Source: Candidatus Methanoperedens nitratireducens
Lineage (GTDB): Archaea > Halobacteriota > Methanosarcinia > Methanosarcinales > Methanoperedenaceae
DNA length: 64,000 nt
Reading direction: 5' to 3'
Assembly (NCBI RefSeq): GCF_000685155.1
Contig: NZ_JMIY01000007.1
Location: 276,170 to 340,169, forward strand
Shown: one piece after another, positions 61,493 through 64,000 of the stretch
Layout of the letters: every line of letters starts with the position of its first letter
Position numbering within the stretch: position 1 is the first letter of the stretch
Position numbers and translations under genes: made by a program
The notes under the pieces: generated by a model
Database searches by the model: none
Told to the model about the DNA's origin: nothing
What the model saw: only the letters and a program-made list of their open reading frames with translations

Positions 61493-62938
61493 TCAGCTTA
61501 AATTATTCTTCCGTTTGGCCCTAGCAATGAGAATATCCAGTGATAATAGGAAAAGACCTGCTGTATATTGTATTGCAATCTTGAATATATTTTCCTCAAG
61601 CGATGAGGGGGACAGGAAGTAGAAAGAGATCGCTGCTCCCAGGGAGAGGAGGACTCCTGCAGGGAGTAGAAAGGAGTTGATGGCAAATACCCTTTTTCCT
61701 CCTTTTCCTGCAATGGAATAACCGGTAGCAAGCATTATTATACCAATAAAGATAGCCCCGAGGGATACATCCTCGTAAGTGCCCGCAAAAGCGATAATAG
61801 ATACGGCACCAAGAGAGGCAAGGATGACACCTGCCAGTGAGATCTTTTTGCCGCTCTGGCACAATTGCTGAGGCCAGACCATGCCCGTGAAGATGAGGCT
61901 GAGATTTCTAATCTTTATCCTGATCGCGCTGCGGATGACATCCATAACATTGATCCCTGCCTGTTCTGTCCCGATCTGAGAAACAGGCAAGGGGGATGGT
62001 TCCTGAACTGGTTCTGGCTTACTGATCCTTAAGAGTGCCTGTTCCAGAATACTCTTCTTTTTATCCTCTATTTCCACTGCTATCTGTTTCTCTGCCCTTG
62101 CCTTTTTTGAAGTTGCCAGTTCCTCTTTTAGCTTTGCGATTGAGAATGAGGAGATGCCTGTGGTAAGATACTTGTAGTAGTAGTAGGTGGCTGCAACATA
62201 GAAGAACAGCGCGAGGAAGACAATGAAAAGTACCTGATATGATTCAAGGACTATACGAAGCAAAATACTGAGTGTGGGGAGAACTGCTATGAAAATGGCG
62301 GGTATATATACTGCCTTTGGATCAAAGAGAAGGCCGAAATATTTAGCTATCAATACCCACCAGGCTATTCCCAGGATGATGACGCTGTATGGCACCATTT
62401 CATAGGGATGGGCCTCAAGATATACATACAGACCTATACTGACATTGGTGAGCAGTGCCACGAACAGAAGGAACTCCCACCACCTGATAGAGACAGGGTT
62501 TGGACTCTCAGGATGTGCTGATGCGCTCTCCATGCTTCGCTTCTCCAGTGCCTCAAGCTTGTCTATCACCTTCTCCACAACCAGGCGCTGCCTGATGACC
62601 TCCTCGATAAATGGCTTTGTGTAAAGCACAAAGTCCTCAAACTCCTCACCTATCTTCTTTGAGAGCAGTTTATTGAGGAAGGCTATACGGTAGAGGGCAA
62701 AGAAACAGGAGATCGCTCCATAAGCTGAGGCCAGCATGAGCCCCATGCTGAAGATTATAGCAAAGGTTATGTCTATACCTTTAGCACTGAAGGTGGAGTA
62801 CAGGTTGTTGAACAGCACAATGGCGCCTGTGGCGAGGATGATGCCGCCAAGAAGAAGACCTATGTAAGTACCTGAGTCCTGCTGCTCTGGTGCAGTCAGG
62901 GGCTTCTTTGAGGACTTTTCTATATCTATCTCATTCAT
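61493..62938 (-). CDS. Polytopic membrane protein, long paralog of the protein at 43418
   Basis: The 481-residue protein has two helices near the start (about 24-46 and 55-80) and a charged region with coiled-coil character (about 90-135). Four helices (about 150-250) resemble the protein at 43418. A long charged cytoplasmic stretch (about 260-340, ATSKKARAEKQIAVEIEDKKK) and a second membrane domain of about five helices (370-475) follow. The second domain is absent from the shorter paralog. The gene converges on the surface protein at 59253. Function unknown; position suggests a membrane base or sensor for the cytochrome system. Confidence 0.68.
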   Translation of the reverse strand: MNEIDIEKSSKKPLTAPEQQDSGTYIGLLLGGIILATGAIVLFNNLYSTFSAKGIDITFAIIFSMGLMLASAYGAISCFFALYRIAFLNKLLSKKIGEEFEDFVLYTKPFIEEVIRQRLVVEKVIDKLEALEKRSMESASAHPESPNPVSIRWWEFLLFVALLTNVSIGLYVYLEAHPYEMVPYSVIILGIAWWVLIAKYFGLLFDPKAVYIPAIFIAVLPTLSILLRIVLESYQVLFIVFLALFFYVAATYYYYKYLTTGISSFSIAKLKEELATSKKARAEKQIAVEIEDKKKSILEQALLRISKPEPVQEPSPLPVSQIGTEQAGINVMDVIRSAIRIKIRNLSLIFTGMVWPQQLCQSGKKISLAGVILASLGAVSIIAFAGTYEDVSLGAIFIGIIMLATGYSIAGKGGKRVFAINSFLLPAGVLLSLGAAISFYFLSPSSLEENIFKIAIQYTAGLFLLSLDILIARAKRKNNLS

Positions 62939-63097
62939 TTAGTAAGTTGTTTTTCTTGGTTAATAATAGCAAATACATTTTTTTACAGAATGCACATACT
63001 GGCTTTTGTATGATAAAATTTTTGTTTCAATAATGGATAATAGGATATGTTTATGTACACCTAGGTCTCTTCCTATATAATAATTGTTGGTAGAAAA
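62939..63097. promoter_or_regulatory. Divergent promoter region
   Basis: This stretch separates the minus-strand membrane protein from the plus-strand gene at 63098. A TATA box (ctatataata, 63073-63082) lies about 20 bases before the ATG at 63098, fitting a leaderless mRNA. Confidence 0.45.
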
Positions 63098-63349
63098 ATG
63101 CATTACTTTATCATTGATATAATTCGCTTTAGTATAGGTTTTATACTGCTTGCCCTGGCCATGCGGGCGTTTTTGAAAACAAGACTTCCTGCAATGCTCT
63201 ATCTCACTATTGGTTTTGCCTTACTTACAGTCGGGCATCTATTAGCTGATATCTATTTTTTTAACTCTGTGGATATGGCAAGATTATTCTCTGAGGTTTT
63301 TGATATACTCGGGCTTATGGCCCTGATAATAGCCATAAAAAAAAGCTAA
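63098..63349 (+). CDS. Small three-helix membrane protein
   Basis: The 83-residue protein has three hydrophobic segments (about 8-22, 30-48, 58-78) and almost no extramembrane sequence. Similar small membrane proteins are commonly found directly before a winged-helix gene in haloarchaea and Methanosarcinales (DUF7521-like), which is also the arrangement here. The role is unknown; the gene pair suggests a membrane signal passed to the regulator. Confidence 0.65.
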   Translation: MHYFIIDIIRFSIGFILLALAMRAFLKTRLPAMLYLTIGFALLTVGHLLADIYFFNSVDMARLFSEVFDILGLMALIIAIKKS

Positions 63350-63384
63350 TCTAGTGATAGAAAATGAGTAATTAAGAATAAATA

Positions 63385-63744
63385 ATGAAAACAAAAAAGG
63401 ATAGCGCAGAAGCATTCATTGAACTCCTTGCGGATGGTTATGCAAGAGCGATAATGAGCATGACCTTCAGAAAGGAATGCTCTGCCCTGGAGTTGAGTCA
63501 GGAGCTTGATATACCTCTTGCAACTGTGTATCGTAGGTTAAAGCTTCTTGAGGACTCTATGCTGATACAGAATGTGCAGACGATTATAACTTTATCGGGC
63601 AACGAGGAAAAGTATTATCGCTGTGTACTCCGCGAGGCCACGGTGCGCTTTCGCAATGGGGAGTTATCGATCAGCCTCGATAAGGAGAACTACAGTGACG
63701 GTATTGTCAGGCTATGGAAAAGGCTCGCCAGACCTGAGAATTAG
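63385..63744 (+). CDS. Winged-helix transcription regulator (ArsR/TrmB-like)
   Basis: The 119-residue protein has a clear winged-helix domain at about 22-75: SALELSQELDIPLATVYRRLKLLEDSMLIQ is the helix-turn-helix with the recognition helix PLATVYRRL. The last approximately 40 residues (RCVLREATVRFRNGELSISLDKE) are a short beta domain. It follows the small membrane protein by 35 bases and may control that gene or the nearby surface locus; no operator can be assigned. Confidence 0.8.
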   Translation: MKTKKDSAEAFIELLADGYARAIMSMTFRKECSALELSQELDIPLATVYRRLKLLEDSMLIQNVQTIITLSGNEEKYYRCVLREATVRFRNGELSISLDKENYSDGIVRLWKRLARPEN

Positions 63745-63945
63745 ATTGGATTGTATAATTGGTTTTATGTATGTGTATCAGTTAAACGCGTCTTCTGACC
63801 TGTTTATGGTATGATTGAGGTATTGCGTACCGGGATACAGATACAGCGATTATATCATAATTATAATTATCATTTTCTTATTTGATAACGGGTTATATAT
63901 TTTATACTGCATGGGGTTATGATTAATATTCGGACAAGGATATAG
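63745..63945. other. AT-rich intergenic region
   Basis: No gene is visible. AT-rich runs such as gggttatatattttatac (63888-63906 region) could be promoter elements, but no start codon with coding character follows. Confidence 0.3.
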
Positions 63946-64000
63946 TCAAGTTCTCAAATACTCGTAAATTGGAACCATCGTGATACCCTCCTCAAATGCC
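63946..64000 (-). CDS. Possible 3' end of a gene running off the right edge
   Basis: On the minus strand the frame AFEEGITMVPIYEYLRT ends at a TGA (63946-63948) and is open to the window edge. Only 17 residues are visible, so no family can be named. An internal ATG (63975-63977 on the minus strand) has a good ribosome site (gaggaggg) but would give only ten residues. Confidence 0.25.
   Translation of the reverse strand, partial: AFEEGITMVPIYEYLRT

Overview
The window looks like the chromosome of an AT-rich archaeon in the Methanosarcinia, most like the anaerobic alkane-oxidising lineages (Methanoperedens/ANME-2 or GoM-Arc1 type). Visible archaeal marks are BRE/TATA-type promoters, a geranylgeranyl reductase beside a ferredoxin, a UbiA prenyltransferase, dolichol-phosphate-mannose-type synthases, an archaeal Ser/His signal peptidase and a HARP-type protein-only RNase P. 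The dominant feature is extreme investment in secreted multiheme c-type cytochromes fused to surface beta-sandwich modules. The exact lineage is an inference; no rRNA or methanogenesis marker lies in the window.

Layout. 1-22 kb is a cell-surface polymer and lipid region: a partial membrane glycosyltransferase, a B12/radical SAM protein, two COG1361-like membrane proteins, a flippase, an alkaline-phosphatase-fold hydrolase, a TIM-barrel lipoprotein, geranylgeranyl reductase plus ferredoxin, a GT39 mannosyltransferase, a UbiA enzyme, a GT4 glycosyltransferase, a methyltransferase, a DUF362 protein, a SPASM radical SAM protein, two GT2 glycosyltransferases and a seven-repeat propeller-like surface protein. 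22-24.2 kb holds HARP RNase P, a small Cys-rich protein, rubredoxin and a zinc ribbon.

24.2-59.2 kb is a multiheme cytochrome supercluster, nearly all on the + strand. Eleven genes encode 74 canonical CxxCH motifs, plus CX3CH, CX4CH, CX5CH and CXCH variants. It opens with two duplicated five-heme proteins that carry the same promoter and leader; I infer these are extracellular cytochrome filament subunits. Next come a hexaheme protein, a tetraheme paralog, two anchored beta-rich proteins and a dedicated signal peptidase. Then follow a 3539-residue protein (8 hemes, then about 37 Ig/FN3/CarboxypepD-like modules), a polytopic membrane protein, a second DPM-type synthase, three large cytochromes ending in the same triheme cassette, a small cytochrome, and a 2106-residue protein built from the same modules but with its hemes at the C-terminus. 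A membrane protein related to the one at 43.4 kb closes the locus, followed by a small membrane protein and a winged-helix regulator.

Interpretation (inference): the duplicated five-heme proteins may form the conductive filament. The giant proteins could be stalks or tethers that place hemes at opposite ends of a long glycosylated fibre crossing or leaving the S-layer. The 12-14-heme proteins would be relay conduits. The glycosyltransferases and flippase could supply the N-glycans for their very many N-x-S/T sequons, and the local signal peptidase could process them. Between the two filament-like genes sits a decaying DUF4258/DUF2283 toxin-antitoxin-like pair between matching inverted repeats.
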